Positions 25,671 to 34,572 of a DNA stretch of 64,000 bases are shown here, in pieces; the stretch's first letter is position 1; each line of letters starts with the position of its first letter. The notes under the pieces are model-generated. The model was not told where the DNA came from. It saw only the letters and a program-made list of their open reading frames with translations, and made no database searches. The stretch comes from Streptomyces avermitilis MA-4680 = NBRC 14893 (GTDB taxonomy: Bacteria > Actinomycetota > Actinomycetes > Streptomycetales > Streptomycetaceae). Location: positions 1,798,001 through 1,862,000 of the forward strand of contig NC_003155.5 of assembly GCF_000009765.2 (NCBI RefSeq), given 5' to 3'. A program made the position numbers and the translations under genes.

Positions 25671-25768
25671 TAACGAAGCTATCTGGGCGGCTTCCCGCTG
25701 GTCAACACCCTCTTGAACCTCGGGCCGCATCTCCTGGACCATCCTGACTCGTGACCGAAGGAGGACGC

Positions 25769-26662
25769 GTGTCGAACACCAGCCGAGTGACCCGCCGCAC
25801 GGGGCTCAGAACCGCGGCGGCCGTCGCGGCGGCCTTACCCCTGCTCAGTGCCTCGCCCGCCTCCGCCTCGCGGAACCGAGGCCGCCGCCTGGACGTGATG
25901 ACGTTCAACCTGCGCTTCGCGAGCGCCTCGGAACCCCACAGCTGGGCCGTTCGCCGCCCCGTCATGCGCGAGCTGCTGCGCCGGGAGCGGCCCCACGTCA
26001 TCGGCACCCAGGAGGGGCTCTACCAGCAGGTGCGTGACATCGAGGCCGACCTGGGCCCGCACTACGACTGGATCGGCACGGGCCGCGCGGGCGGCAGCCG
26101 CGACGAGTTCATGGCGGTCTTCTACGACACCCGCAGGCTCGCCCCGCTGGAGTACGACCACTTCTGGCTCTCCGACACCCCTGACGTGATCGGTTCGAAC
26201 ACCTGGGGCGGCGGCTCCATCCGCATGGTCACCCGGGTCCGCTTCCGCGATCTGGCGGACGGCGACCGGCCGTTCCATTTCCTCAACACCCACCTGGACA
26301 ACGCGAGTCAGTACGCACGCGCGCGTGCCGCCGCCCTGATCGCCGACCGGATCGCGGGCCTCGACCGCTCCCAGCCGCTCGTGGTGACCGGCGACTTCAA
26401 CGCCGCCGCGCACAAGAACGCGGTCTACGAGACGATGCTGGGCGCCGGACTCGTGGACACCTGGGACACGGCCGCCGAACGCGGCAAGCTGTACGGGACG
26501 TTCCACGGCTACAAGCCGCTGGTGCCGGACGGCGACCGCATCGACTGGATCCTGGCCTCGCCCGGAGTGGCCGCGCACTGCGCGTCGATCAACGCGTTCT
26601 CGTCGAACGGTCAGTTCCCCAGCGACCATCTGCCCGTGCAGGCGTCCCTGCGCCTGGCCTGA
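25769..26662 (+). CDS. Tat-exported endonuclease/exonuclease/phosphatase family protein
   Basis: A 297-residue secreted EEP-fold metal-dependent hydrolase. [20 protein letters not shown] is a twin-arginine type signal, with cleavage near SPASAS. Catalytic motifs in order: TFNLRF (Asn), GTQEG (metal Glu), VVTGDFNA (Asp/Asn) and a final SDHLPV (Asp-His pair). EEP proteins hydrolyse phosphodiesters in nucleic acids, sphingomyelin or inositol phosphates; which one is open. GTG 25769 follows GAAGGAGG with good spacing. It may scavenge phosphate or nucleic acid outside the cell. Confidence 0.88.
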   Translation: MSNTSRVTRRTGLRTAAAVAAALPLLSASPASASRNRGRRLDVMTFNLRFASASEPHSWAVRRPVMRELLRRERPHVIGTQEGLYQQVRDIEADLGPHYDWIGTGRAGGSRDEFMAVFYDTRRLAPLEYDHFWLSDTPDVIGSNTWGGGSIRMVTRVRFRDLADGDRPFHFLNTHLDNASQYARARAAALIADRIAGLDRSQPLVVTGDFNAAAHKNAVYETMLGAGLVDTWDTAAERGKLYGTFHGYKPLVPDGDRIDWILASPGVAAHCASINAFSSNGQFPSDHLPVQASLRLA

Positions 26663-26746
26663 GGCGAGGGCCCCTGCGATCTGCGCCTGGCATGAGGCGA
26701 GGGCCCCTGCGATCTGCTCCCGGCATGGGACGAGGCCCCTGCGACC
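26651..26746 (+). repeat. Three tandem copies of a 33-bp unit ending in the terminator arm
   Basis: Units at 26651-26683 and 26684-26716 are nearly identical, and a third, shorter copy at 26717-26746 leads into the hairpin. Each contains a GAGGCGAGGGCCCCTGCGA-like core. The first copy includes the end of the upstream gene and its stop codon, so coding DNA has been duplicated into the 3' region. Confidence 0.8.
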
Positions 26747-26766
26747 GTGACGGTCGCAGGGGCCTC
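26732..26766. terminator. Perfect 15-bp terminator between convergent genes
   Basis: GAGGCCCCTGCGACC (26732-26746), loop GTGAC, then GGTCGCAGGGGCCTC (26752-26766). It lies between the Tat-exported hydrolase and etfA, 17 bp from the etfA stop, and should terminate both. Confidence 0.85.
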
Positions 26767-26782
26767 GGAGCAGCCGATGCGG

Positions 26783-27745
26783 TCAGCCCTTGCGGGTCTT
26801 GACCTCGTCGGTGAGCTGCGGGACGACATCGAAGAGGTCGCCGACCACGCCGTAGTCGACCAGGTCGAAGATCGGGGCCTCGGCGTCCTTGTTGATCGCC
26901 ACGATCGTCTTCGAGGTCTGCATACCGGCGCGGTGCTGGATCGCGCCCGAGATGCCGGAGGCGATGTACAGCTGCGGCGAGACGGCCTTACCGGTCTGGC
27001 CGACCTGGTTGGAGTGCGGGTACCAGCCGGCGTCCACCGCGGCACGCGAGGCACCGACAGCGGCGCCGAGGGAGTCGGCGAGCGCCTCGATGATCGCGAA
27101 GTTCTCGGCGCCGTTGACACCGCGGCCGCCGGAGACCACGATCGCGGCCTCGGTCAGCTCCGGGCGGCCGGTCGACTCGCGCGGGGTACGGCCGGTGACC
27201 TTGGTGCCGGTCGCCTTGTCCGAGAACGAGACCGACAGGGCCTCGACGGCGCCGGCGGCCGGGGCGGCCTCCACGGGAGCCGAGTTCGGCTTGACCGTGA
27301 TGACCGGGGTGCCCTTGGAGACACGGGACTTGGTGGTGAACGAGGCGGCGAACGCCGACTGCGTGGCCACCGGACCCTCGTCACCGGCCTCCAGGTCGAC
27401 GGCGTCGGTGATGATGCCGGAGCCGATGCGCACCGCGAGGCGGGCGGCGATCTCCTTGCCCTCGGCGGACGACGGGATCAGCACGGCGGCCGGGGACACG
27501 GCCTCGTAGGCGGCCTGGAGCGCGTCCACCTTCGGTACGACCAGGTAGTCGGCGTACTCGGCGGCATCGTGCGTGAGGACCTTGCCCGCACCGTGCTCGG
27601 CGAGCGCGGCGGCGGTGTTCTCCGCGCCGGAGCCGAGGGCGAGGGCGACCGGCTCGCCGATGCGGCGGGCCAGCGTCAAAAGCTCCAGGGTGGGCTTGCG
27701 GACGGCACCGTCCACGTGGTCGACGTAGACGAGAACTTCAGCCAT
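26783..27745 (-). CDS. etfA: Electron transfer flavoprotein, alpha subunit (FixB)
   Basis: A 320-residue FAD-binding ETF subunit that passes electrons from acyl-CoA and other dehydrogenases to the respiratory chain. The N-terminal [23 protein letters not shown] domain and the C-terminal FAD domain ([50 protein letters not shown] as adjoining segments) are fully conserved. Start ATG 27745 has AGGAGAG about 8 nt upstream. It follows etfB by 54 bp on the same strand and forms an operon with it. Length is typical. Confidence 0.97.
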   Translation of the reverse strand: MAEVLVYVDHVDGAVRKPTLELLTLARRIGEPVALALGSGAENTAAALAEHGAGKVLTHDAAEYADYLVVPKVDALQAAYEAVSPAAVLIPSSAEGKEIAARLAVRIGSGIITDAVDLEAGDEGPVATQSAFAASFTTKSRVSKGTPVITVKPNSAPVEAAPAAGAVEALSVSFSDKATGTKVTGRTPRESTGRPELTEAAIVVSGGRGVNGAENFAIIEALADSLGAAVGASRAAVDAGWYPHSNQVGQTGKAVSPQLYIASGISGAIQHRAGMQTSKTIVAINKDAEAPIFDLVDYGVVGDLFDVVPQLTDEVKTRKG

Positions 27746-27799
27746 GGGAATGCTCTCCTGCGGATTGCGAAGTCTGAGGGGCGGTAAGGGGTGTGGGCC

Positions 27800-28594
<795 letters not shown>

Positions 28595-28641
28595 GCCGGC
28601 TCTCCTACTGCATCGTCATTTCTGAGCTACCTCTTGCAGGC

Positions 28642-28713
28642 AGCATAGGCGCCTGAAGCGGCCGATCCCGGTCGGGGCGGCCCGCGCTCCGAACGAAATA
28701 TTACTCGTCAGTA
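28642..28713 (-). promoter_or_regulatory. etfBA promoter region with TACT-CGTC-AGTA inverted repeat
   Basis: Reading leftwards, a TAATAT -10-like box (28697-28702) and a TATGCT box (28642-28647) precede etfB by about 105 and 50 bp. The inverted repeat TACT-CGTC-AGTA (28702-28713) overlaps the first box in an unusually AT-rich stretch. TTACT-N4-AGTAA-like sites are typical of TetR repressors of fatty-acid degradation. That fits ETF function but is an inference. Confidence 0.45.
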
Positions 28714-28785
28714 CACATAGTGAATGCCCGCTAAGCAAGCGCTTTGAACTGTGACCTTGACAACGCTGCGTAATCGGGCGGCGGA

Positions 28786-29292
28786 TCAGTCACGGAGGCC
28801 GCTGAAGCGCCCCTGGTGATAGAGGAGCGGCCGTCCGGCGCCTGTCGGGTCACCCAGGACGACCTCCGCGAGGACGATGCGGTGGTCGCCCGCGGGAACG
28901 CGTGCCACGACCCTGCACACCAGCCAGGCGAGCACGTCGTCGAGCACGGGTACGCCTTCCGGGCCCTCGCGCCAGCCCGTGGACGCGCCGAAGCGGTCGG
29001 CGCCGCTCTTGGCGAAGACACCGGCCAGTTCCTGCTGGTGCTCGCCGAGTATGTGGACGCCGACGTGGGCGGTCTCGGAGATCGCGGGCCAGCTGGACGC
29101 GCCGACGCCGATGCCGAACGAGACGAGTGGGGGCTCGGCGGAGACCGAGGTGAGCGAGGTGGCGGTGAAGCCGACGGGGCCCCCATCGCCCCGGGCCGTG
29201 ATGACGGCGACTCCGGCCGCGTGGCGGCGGAAGACGGAGCGCAGCAGGTCGGGGGAGGCGAGCTGGGTGCCGAGGTCGGGCGTGGCCGTCAT
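28786..29292 (-). CDS. Flavin reductase (FMN-binding split-barrel, HpaC-like)
   Basis: A 168-residue flavin:NAD(P)H reductase-type protein. LRSVFRRHAAGVAVITARG, GFTATSLTSVSAEPPLVSFGI and the late GDHRIVLAEVVLG are the family blocks for FMN contact. Such proteins supply reduced flavin to monooxygenases or act alone as flavin reductases. Start ATG 29292 has AAGGA about 8 nt upstream; the longer frame has no site. No obvious partner monooxygenase is adjacent. It lies upstream of etfBA on the same strand, about 190 bp away. Confidence 0.88.
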   Translation of the reverse strand: MTATPDLGTQLASPDLLRSVFRRHAAGVAVITARGDGGPVGFTATSLTSVSAEPPLVSFGIGVGASSWPAISETAHVGVHILGEHQQELAGVFAKSGADRFGASTGWREGPEGVPVLDDVLAWLVCRVVARVPAGDHRIVLAEVVLGDPTGAGRPLLYHQGRFSGLRD

Positions 29293-29498
29293 GGAGTTGT
29301 CCTTCTGCGAGAGGTGGGGAGCGGTTCCGGGGCTGTTCAACAGCCCGGACACCGCACACTCGCGGTGCGGGCCAGGGCCGCAGTCCGAATGCGTACGCGC
29401 TCGAAGAGAAGGAGTTCCGGGGGCATACGGTCAGGCTGACGATAGGTGGCGCGTGCAGTCAAGTGCGTTCCGGGATCTGGGAGCCTCGTCACCACGGA

Positions 29499-29912
29499 TC
29501 AGACCGCCTCTCCCAGCGCGGCGATGACATCCGCCTTGCGGGGCTGCCCCGTTGCGCGCCGCACGATCCGCCCCTCCGCGTCGAGGACGAGCACCGTCGG
29601 CGTCTTGATGATGTCGAGTTCGCGGACGAGTTCGAGCCGGTCCTCGGCGTCGATCTCCACATGGGTGACCCCGGGAACCAGCCCGGCCACCTCCGTGAGG
29701 ACCCGCCGGGTGGCCCGGCACGGCGCGCAGAAGGCGCTGGAGAACTGGACGAGTGTGGCCCGTTCGCCGAGCCCCTCCCCCAACTCCGCCGCGCCGAGGT
29801 GCTTTCCGCCGTCGCGCCCGCGCACTCTCACTCTCCCGCTCCGCCGCCGATGCAGCACTCCGTACGCGCTCGCCACCACGAGCACCACCACGCACACCAC
29901 AAGTCCGGTCAT
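29499..29912 (-). CDS. Membrane-anchored thioredoxin-like protein
   Basis: A 137-residue protein: an N-terminal transmembrane helix (MTGLVVCVVVLVVASAYGVL), a basic stretch, then a thioredoxin fold with the active site SSAFCAPCRATRRVL and the cis-Pro region IIKTPTVLVLD. It probably sits at the membrane and reduces or oxidises disulphides; orientation is uncertain because the basic patch follows the helix. ATG 29912 is chosen because AAGG-CGGGG lies just upstream; a GTG at 29957 would add 15 residues. It diverges from a DUF4395 gene, and thioredoxin/DUF4395 pairs recur in actinobacteria, implying joint function. Confidence 0.82.
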   Translation of the reverse strand: MTGLVVCVVVLVVASAYGVLHRRRSGRVRVRGRDGGKHLGAAELGEGLGERATLVQFSSAFCAPCRATRRVLTEVAGLVPGVTHVEIDAEDRLELVRELDIIKTPTVLVLDAEGRIVRRATGQPRKADVIAALGEAV

Positions 29913-30014
29913 CCCCGCCTTCAGCGTTCCCGCGGCCGTGGAGATTCCCGTGTTCACGAGACTGCAAAGATTCCCTGCTCCTCACCAGCGCTCCCGGTGC
30001 GGAATGCTTGATTC

Positions 30015-30431
30015 ATGGACATTGATGTGAGGGGGCCGCGCTTCGGGGCGGCCGTGACGACCGTCGTGCTGGCGGTGGTGCTGATCACCGGCAGCGCCTG
30101 GCTGCTGGCCTGGCAGACGCTGGCCTTCGCGCTGGGCGCGGCGGGCGGTGCCGGGCGCTCGCCGTACGGGTGGCTGTTCCGGAAGGTCGTGCGCCCCCGC
30201 TTGGGGCCGCCGACGGAGTTCGAGGCGCCCGATCCGCCGCGGTTCGCGCAGACGGTCGGGCTCGGCTTCGCCGCCGTGGGTCTCGTCGGCTACACGGTGG
30301 GGCCGCCGTGGCTGGGCCTCGCCGCGACGGGATGCGCGCTCGCGGCCGCCTTCCTCAATGCCGCGTTCGGGTACTGCCTCGGCTGCGAGCTTTACCTGCT
30401 GGTGCGCAGGGTGACGGTGCGAGCGGAGTAA
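30015..30431 (+). CDS. DUF4395 integral membrane protein
   Basis: A 138-residue protein with about three to four hydrophobic segments. It starts MDIDVRGPRFGAAVTTVVLAVVLITG and ends with GYCLGCELYLLVRR; the CLGCE cysteine pair is the DUF4395 hallmark and could exchange disulphides with the divergent thioredoxin. An RLGPPTEFEAPDPPRFAQ loop is also typical of the family. A -10-like AATGCT ends 6 nt before the ATG, suggesting a leaderless mRNA. Function is not established; a membrane redox role with the thioredoxin is inferred. Confidence 0.82.
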   Translation: MDIDVRGPRFGAAVTTVVLAVVLITGSAWLLAWQTLAFALGAAGGAGRSPYGWLFRKVVRPRLGPPTEFEAPDPPRFAQTVGLGFAAVGLVGYTVGPPWLGLAATGCALAAAFLNAAFGYCLGCELYLLVRRVTVRAE

Positions 30432-30616
30432 AGCACTGGGAAAACTCCGAGGTCGACCACTCGGCTGACGTGACGAGGATCTCGCCGTTCCCGGGCACCA
30501 GGACTGGCCACTCGTCCGTTCTTGGGGCACGATCTGCGCAATGCCGTAAACCTACGGCTGCGTAACTTTCCCGCCGGGCGCCCCATTCCAGGCAGAGAGA
30601 AGGGTCCACCCCGTCC
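30432..30616 (+). promoter_or_regulatory. plsC-type gene upstream region with TACG-GCTG-CGTA repeat
   Basis: TACGGCTGCGTA (30553-30564) is a 4-bp inverted repeat with a 4-nt spacer in an AT-richer patch, about 55 bp upstream of the acyltransferase start. Similar CTACGG...CGTAA elements precede some lipid-metabolism genes in streptomycetes, so a lipid-responsive regulator is possible. No gene is present in the gap. Confidence 0.35.
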
Positions 30617-31345
30617 ATGGCAGAGCTTGTCTACCGTCCCGTCGTCGGTCTCGCCCAAACGTTGTTCAAGGCCTGGGACCTCAAGATCGACTGCAAGGGA
30701 TCGGAGAACATTCCGCGCTCGGGCGGCGCCGTGCTGGTCAGCAACCACATCAGCTATCTGGACTTCATCTTCGACGGCCTGGCCGCCCTGCCGCAGAAGC
30801 GTCTGGTGCGTTTCATGGCGAAGGAGTCGGTCTTCCGGCACAAGATCTCCGGTCCGCTGATGCGGGGCATGAAGCACATCCCGGTGGACCGCAAGCAGGG
30901 TGAGACGGCGTACCAGCACGCGCTGGACTCGCTGCGCTCCGGCGAGATCGTCGGTGTCTTCCCCGAGGCGACCATCTCGCAGTCGTTCACCCTCAAGAGC
31001 TTCAAGTCGGGTGCCGCGCGCATGGCCCAGGAGGCCGGCGTCCCGCTGATCCCGATGGCCCTGTGGGGCACCCAGCGCCTGTGGACCAAGGGCCACCCGA
31101 AGAACTTCAAGCGCAGCCACACCCCCATCACGATCCGGGTCGGGGAGCCGGTCGAGGCTCCGACCGACCAGTACGCGGGCGCGATCACGCGGCGGCTGCG
31201 CGAGCGGGTCCAGGAGCTGCTGGAGGCCGCTCAGCGCGCCTATCCCGTACGCCCCAAGGGTCCGGACGACACCTGGTGGATGCCGGCCCATCTCGGCGGC
31301 ACGGCACCGACCCCCGAAGAGGTGAAGGCGGCCGAGGCCCGCTGA
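30617..31345 (+). CDS. 1-acyl-sn-glycerol-3-phosphate acyltransferase (PlsC-like)
   Basis: A 242-residue membrane-associated acyltransferase that makes phosphatidic acid from lysophosphatidate and an acyl donor. Motif I NHISYLD (catalytic His/Asp), motif II-like KHIPVDR, motif III FPEATISQSF (FPEGT position) and motif IV-like VPLIPMALWG are all present. Start ATG 30617 has AGAGAAGG upstream. The convergent neighbour stops only 4 bp away. This is probably one of several PlsC paralogues in the genome. Confidence 0.9.
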   Translation: MAELVYRPVVGLAQTLFKAWDLKIDCKGSENIPRSGGAVLVSNHISYLDFIFDGLAALPQKRLVRFMAKESVFRHKISGPLMRGMKHIPVDRKQGETAYQHALDSLRSGEIVGVFPEATISQSFTLKSFKSGAARMAQEAGVPLIPMALWGTQRLWTKGHPKNFKRSHTPITIRVGEPVEAPTDQYAGAITRRLRERVQELLEAAQRAYPVRPKGPDDTWWMPAHLGGTAPTPEEVKAAEAR

Positions 31346-31349
31346 ATCG

Positions 31350-32042
31350 TCACACCGGGGCGCGGACGGTGATCCGCGCCCCCGGGCTGAACTTCTCGAG
31401 CAGTTCCGCGAGCTCGGCAGCCGCCGCCTCGAGGTGGGCCACCGGCATGGGGGCGAGACTCTCCAGCAGGAAGACCGCCGAGGCCGACTCCTCCGTGAGC
31501 CGGGTCCGCGGTCCCTGGCGCCAGTTCCAGCGGCGGCAGGTGACACCGGCGTCGTCGCACCACACGACCTCACCGGCGTCGGGGTGTTCGACGGCCTCCT
31601 CACCCGCGGCCACCGTCACGAACTCCTCGTCGCCCGTGGCCCGCACAAGACGCATTCCGCCCTGGACGCGGTCGAGGTCCTCACCGCCGACCGGGATCAG
31701 ATGGGCGACGCTGACCGCGTTGTAGAGGTCGACGAGCATGTTGATACGGGGCAGTCCGGCATCGGCGAGGGCCCGCTTCGCCAGCGCCTCGGCGGAGTTG
31801 CGGGTGCGCGACGGCTTGGAGCCGAACGCCGTGTACACCTCACGCCAGGCCGCCATGTGCGGGTCCTCGTGCGGGGCGCGACCGTCGAGGCGTACGGCGA
31901 GCCGACGCGCCGCGTCCTCGAGGAGTGCCGCAGTACCTTCGTTACTGGGCCCGTTGAGCAGTCCGTGCGCCTCGACGGCGACATGGGTGAAGCCGGGTGC
32001 GAGGGCGCGCACCTCGTCGGACACGGTGAGCGTGAGCGTCAT
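31350..32042 (-). CDS. B3/B4 tRNA-binding-domain-like protein
   Basis: A 230-residue protein matching the B3/B4 domain of phenylalanyl-tRNA synthetase beta subunits as a free-standing form. VYTAFGSKPSRTRNSAEAL and LPRINMLVDLYNAVSVAHLIPVGG (adjoining parts) are the family blocks. Free B3/B4 proteins may edit or trap mischarged amino acids, but their role is not settled. Start ATG 32042 follows a purine-rich AAGGCAGGAAG. It lies 14 bp downstream of the transglutaminase-like gene on the same strand, so they form an operon. Confidence 0.82.
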   Translation of the reverse strand: MTLTLTVSDEVRALAPGFTHVAVEAHGLLNGPSNEGTAALLEDAARRLAVRLDGRAPHEDPHMAAWREVYTAFGSKPSRTRNSAEALAKRALADAGLPRINMLVDLYNAVSVAHLIPVGGEDLDRVQGGMRLVRATGDEEFVTVAAGEEAVEHPDAGEVVWCDDAGVTCRRWNWRQGPRTRLTEESASAVFLLESLAPMPVAHLEAAAAELAELLEKFSPGARITVRAPV

Positions 32043-32056
32043 CTTCCTGCCTTGCC

Positions 32057-32629
32057 TCAGAGTGCGGTGGGGAGCGTCTTCCACAGGTGCGGCCGGTCGT
32101 GCGCGGCTTGGAGAGCGCCCAGAACCGCCGGATGAGGTTCAGCATACAGAACTGGATAGTCCAACTCATTGGACTCGGGATCGGGAGTGAAGGCCAGCCG
32201 CTCCCCGTCGAGCGAGAACCGGGCGTCGACCCCCGGCTTGTTTCCGCGGGGATCCTGCCGGTGCCACGCGCCGTCGAACCGCACGGCGACCAGCCCGTGC
32301 ACCAGGTCGAGCTTCTGGTAGCAGAGCGCCGTGGGGATGTCCTCGGCCCGCAGCAGCGCGGCCAGCGCGTGGGCCTTGGCGTGACAGATTCCGGTGCCCT
32401 CGGCCAGGACGTCGGAGGCGCGCCAGGTGACGCGCAGGTCTCCGGAGTCCGCCGAGTGCGGGATGGCGTCCCGTACGAATTCGTACGCCGATCGCGCATA
32501 GGCATACGAGTCCACGGCCTGCTCGGCCAAGCGCGCAGCCGTCTCCCGCACCCGCGGATGGTGATGATCGATGACCTCGCCAGCGGCCAAGTAGGCGGAC
32601 AGGTCCGGGGTCTCCTGCGTCAGCTCCAT
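32057..32629 (-). CDS. Transglutaminase-like cysteine peptidase family protein
   Basis: A 190-residue single-domain protein. The papain-like triad is visible: Cys in TGICHAKAHALAALLRA, His in VHGLVAVRFDGAW and Asp in RQDPRGNK. There is no signal peptide, so it is cytoplasmic. Such proteins cleave or cross-link amide bonds; substrate unknown. ATG 32629 lies 8 nt after a TATGCT -10 box with a TTGACG -35, so the leader is minimal. It is the first gene of a two-gene operon with the B3/B4 protein, hinting at a role in amino-acid or peptide quality control, which is inference. Confidence 0.85.
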   Translation of the reverse strand: MELTQETPDLSAYLAAGEVIDHHHPRVRETAARLAEQAVDSYAYARSAYEFVRDAIPHSADSGDLRVTWRASDVLAEGTGICHAKAHALAALLRAEDIPTALCYQKLDLVHGLVAVRFDGAWHRQDPRGNKPGVDARFSLDGERLAFTPDPESNELDYPVLYAEPHPAVLGALQAAHDRPHLWKTLPTAL

Positions 32630-32637
32630 ACCCGCAG

Positions 32638-32667
32638 AGCATAGAAATGCGACCACCCGAGCGTCAA
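32638..32667 (-). promoter_or_regulatory. Promoter of the transglutaminase-B3/B4 operon
   Basis: On the minus strand, -35 TTGACG (complement of 32662-32667) and -10 TATGCT (complement of 32638-32643) are spaced by 18 bp. The -10 box ends 8 nt before the ATG. It is one of the best vegetative promoters in the window. Confidence 0.65.
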
Positions 32668-32716
32668 TGACTTTTCGAGTGATCGCATATCTATGCATCG
32701 AGGCGGGTGGCTGTGA

Positions 32717-33787
32717 CTACCGGGCCATCTCCTCCTTGAGCGCCGCCACGAATCCGTCGACGTCGTCCTCGGTCGTGTCGAAGGCGCACATCCAGCGGAC
32801 GTCGCCCGCGGCCTCGTTCCAGAAGTAGAAGCGGTAGTGCTTCTGCAGGCGCTCACTCACGTCGTGCGGGAGACGCGCGAAGACCGCGTTGGCCTGCACC
32901 GGGTAGAGGATCTCCACGCCGTGGACCGCGCGCACGCCCTCCGCGAGCCGCTGGGCCATCTCGTTGGCGTGCCGGGCGTTGCGCAGCCACAGATCCTTGG
33001 CGAGCAGCGCCTCCAGCTGCACCGAGACGAAACGCATCTTCGAGGCCAGCTGCATGGACAGCTTGCGCAGGTGCTTCATGTGGCTGACGGCGTCCTGGTT
33101 GATGACCACGACGGCCTCGCCGAACAGCGCGCCGTTCTTCGTCCCGCCCAGGGAGAGGATGTCGACGCCGACCGCGTTGGTGAACGTCCGCATGGGGACG
33201 TTCAGCGAGGCGGCCGCGTTGGCTATCCGGGCGCCGTCGAGGTGCACCTTCATGCCGTGCCCGTGGGCGTGGTCGCAGATCGCGCGGATCTCGTCGGGCG
33301 TGTAGACGGTGCCCAGTTCGGTGTTCTGGGCGATCGAGACGACCTGCGGCATCGCACGGTGCTCGTCGTCCCAGCCGTACGCCTGCCGGTCGATCAGCTC
33401 GGGCGTGAGCTTGCCGTCGGGCGTGGGCACGGTGAGGAGTTTGAGGCCGCCCATGCGCTCGGGGGCGCCGCCCTCGTCCACGTTGATGTGCGCGCTCTCC
33501 GCGCAGATCACCGCGCCCCAGCGGTCGGTGACCGCCTGGAGGGCGACGACGTTTGCGCCGGTGCCGTTGAAGACGGGGAACGCCTCGGCGCCGGCGCCGA
33601 AGTGGCTGCGGACGATGCGCTGGAGGTTGTCCGTGTACTCGTCCTCGCCGTACGCGATCTGGTGCCCGCCGTTGGCCAGGGCCAGGGCGGCGAGCACCTC
33701 GGGGTGGGCCCCCGCGTAGTTGTCGCTGGCGAAGCCACGTACCTCCGGGTCGTGATGCCGCCGGGCGTCGGTCTTAGGAGGGTTCAC
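32717..33787 (-). CDS. Low-specificity L-threonine aldolase-like PLP lyase
   Basis: A 356-residue PLP enzyme of the aspartate-aminotransferase fold. It would cleave beta-hydroxy amino acids to glycine and an aldehyde, or carry out a related beta-elimination. Marks: GFASDNYAGAHPEVL near the N-terminus, VHLDGARIANAA with the PLP-ring Asp, and SLGGTKNGALFGEA with Schiff-base lysine K217. Start GTG 33787 overlaps the upstream SDR stop as GTGA. It is third in a coupled operon DUF6421-SDR-lyase. The specific substrate may differ from threonine given this fixed context. Confidence 0.9.
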   Translation of the reverse strand: MNPPKTDARRHHDPEVRGFASDNYAGAHPEVLAALALANGGHQIAYGEDEYTDNLQRIVRSHFGAGAEAFPVFNGTGANVVALQAVTDRWGAVICAESAHINVDEGGAPERMGGLKLLTVPTPDGKLTPELIDRQAYGWDDEHRAMPQVVSIAQNTELGTVYTPDEIRAICDHAHGHGMKVHLDGARIANAAASLNVPMRTFTNAVGVDILSLGGTKNGALFGEAVVVINQDAVSHMKHLRKLSMQLASKMRFVSVQLEALLAKDLWLRNARHANEMAQRLAEGVRAVHGVEILYPVQANAVFARLPHDVSERLQKHYRFYFWNEAAGDVRWMCAFDTTEDDVDGFVAALKEEMAR

Positions 33788-34572
33788 GGCTTCTCGGTCA
33801 GCCACAGACGGTTTCCGTTCACTTCGGCGGCGGACTGCTCCCAGACACCGGCGATGGCCTCGGCCAGCTCCTTGACGTCGGTGAAGCCCGCGAACTTCGC
33901 ATTGGGGCGCTCGGCGCGCATCGCGTCGTGCACCAGTGCCTTGACCACCAGGACGGCAGCCGCGGACGTCGGCCCGCTCTCGCCGCCCGCCTTGCGGAAG
34001 TAGTCGGCAAGGGCCAGCGTCCACGCCTCGGCGGCGGCCTTGGCGGAGGCGTAGGCGGCATTGCCCGCGGTGGGCCTGCTCGCGCTCGAGGCGCTGATCA
34101 GGAGGTACCGGCCACGGTCGCTGCGCTGCAAGGCCTCGTGGAACGCGAGGGAGGTGTGCTGCACGGTGCGGATGAGCAGCAGCTCGAGGAAGTCCCAGTC
34201 GTCCAGGATCGTCTTGGTGAAGGTCTCGCTGCCGCGCCAGCCGCCGACGAGATGGACCAGGCCGTCGACGCGGCCGAAGTCCTTCTCGATGCGCGTGGCC
34301 CAGTCCCGGGTCGACTCCAGGTCGAACAGGTCGACCGTGTCCCCGACGACGGTGGCGCCGCCGTGCCCGTAGCGGGCCGCGTCGACGGCTTCCGCGAGCC
34401 GCTCGGGGTCGTTGTCGGAGCCGACGACGGTCGCGCCCGCGTCGGCGAGCCGGACGAGTGTCGCGCGTCCGGCGGGTCCGCCCGCGCCGGCCACCGCGAT
34501 CACCGCACCGCTGAGAGCACCGTTCCTCATCTTCTTCGCCTCCTGAGCAGTGTTCTCGGCGCCGTCGCTCAC
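33784..34572 (-). CDS. SDR family NAD(P)-dependent oxidoreductase of the DUF6421 operon
   Basis: A 262-residue short-chain dehydrogenase. The cofactor motif is IAVAGAGGPAGRATLVRL (G-x-G-G-x-x-G variant), active-site Ser in SASSASR, and catalytic YASAK. It oxidises or reduces a hydroxyl/carbonyl; the C-terminal TEVNG-like end is typical of classical SDRs. It overlaps both neighbours by 4 nt (34569-34572 with DUF6421; 33784-33787 with the lyase), so the three proteins are probably made in fixed ratio. An SDR feeding a beta-hydroxy amino-acid lyase would be chemically sensible: oxidation or reduction at the beta carbon, then cleavage. That is inference. Confidence 0.9.
   Translation of the reverse strand: MSDGAENTAQEAKKMRNGALSGAVIAVAGAGGPAGRATLVRLADAGATVVGSDNDPERLAEAVDAARYGHGGATVVGDTVDLFDLESTRDWATRIEKDFGRVDGLVHLVGGWRGSETFTKTILDDWDFLELLLIRTVQHTSLAFHEALQRSDRGRYLLISASSASRPTAGNAAYASAKAAAEAWTLALADYFRKAGGESGPTSAAAVLVVKALVHDAMRAERPNAKFAGFTDVKELAEAIAGVWEQSAAEVNGNRLWLTEKP

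Noticed and set aside
24136..25716. Plus-strand open frame of over 500 codons
   Set aside because: It is antisense to the DUF6986-type gene and has no ribosome-binding site or recognised domain.
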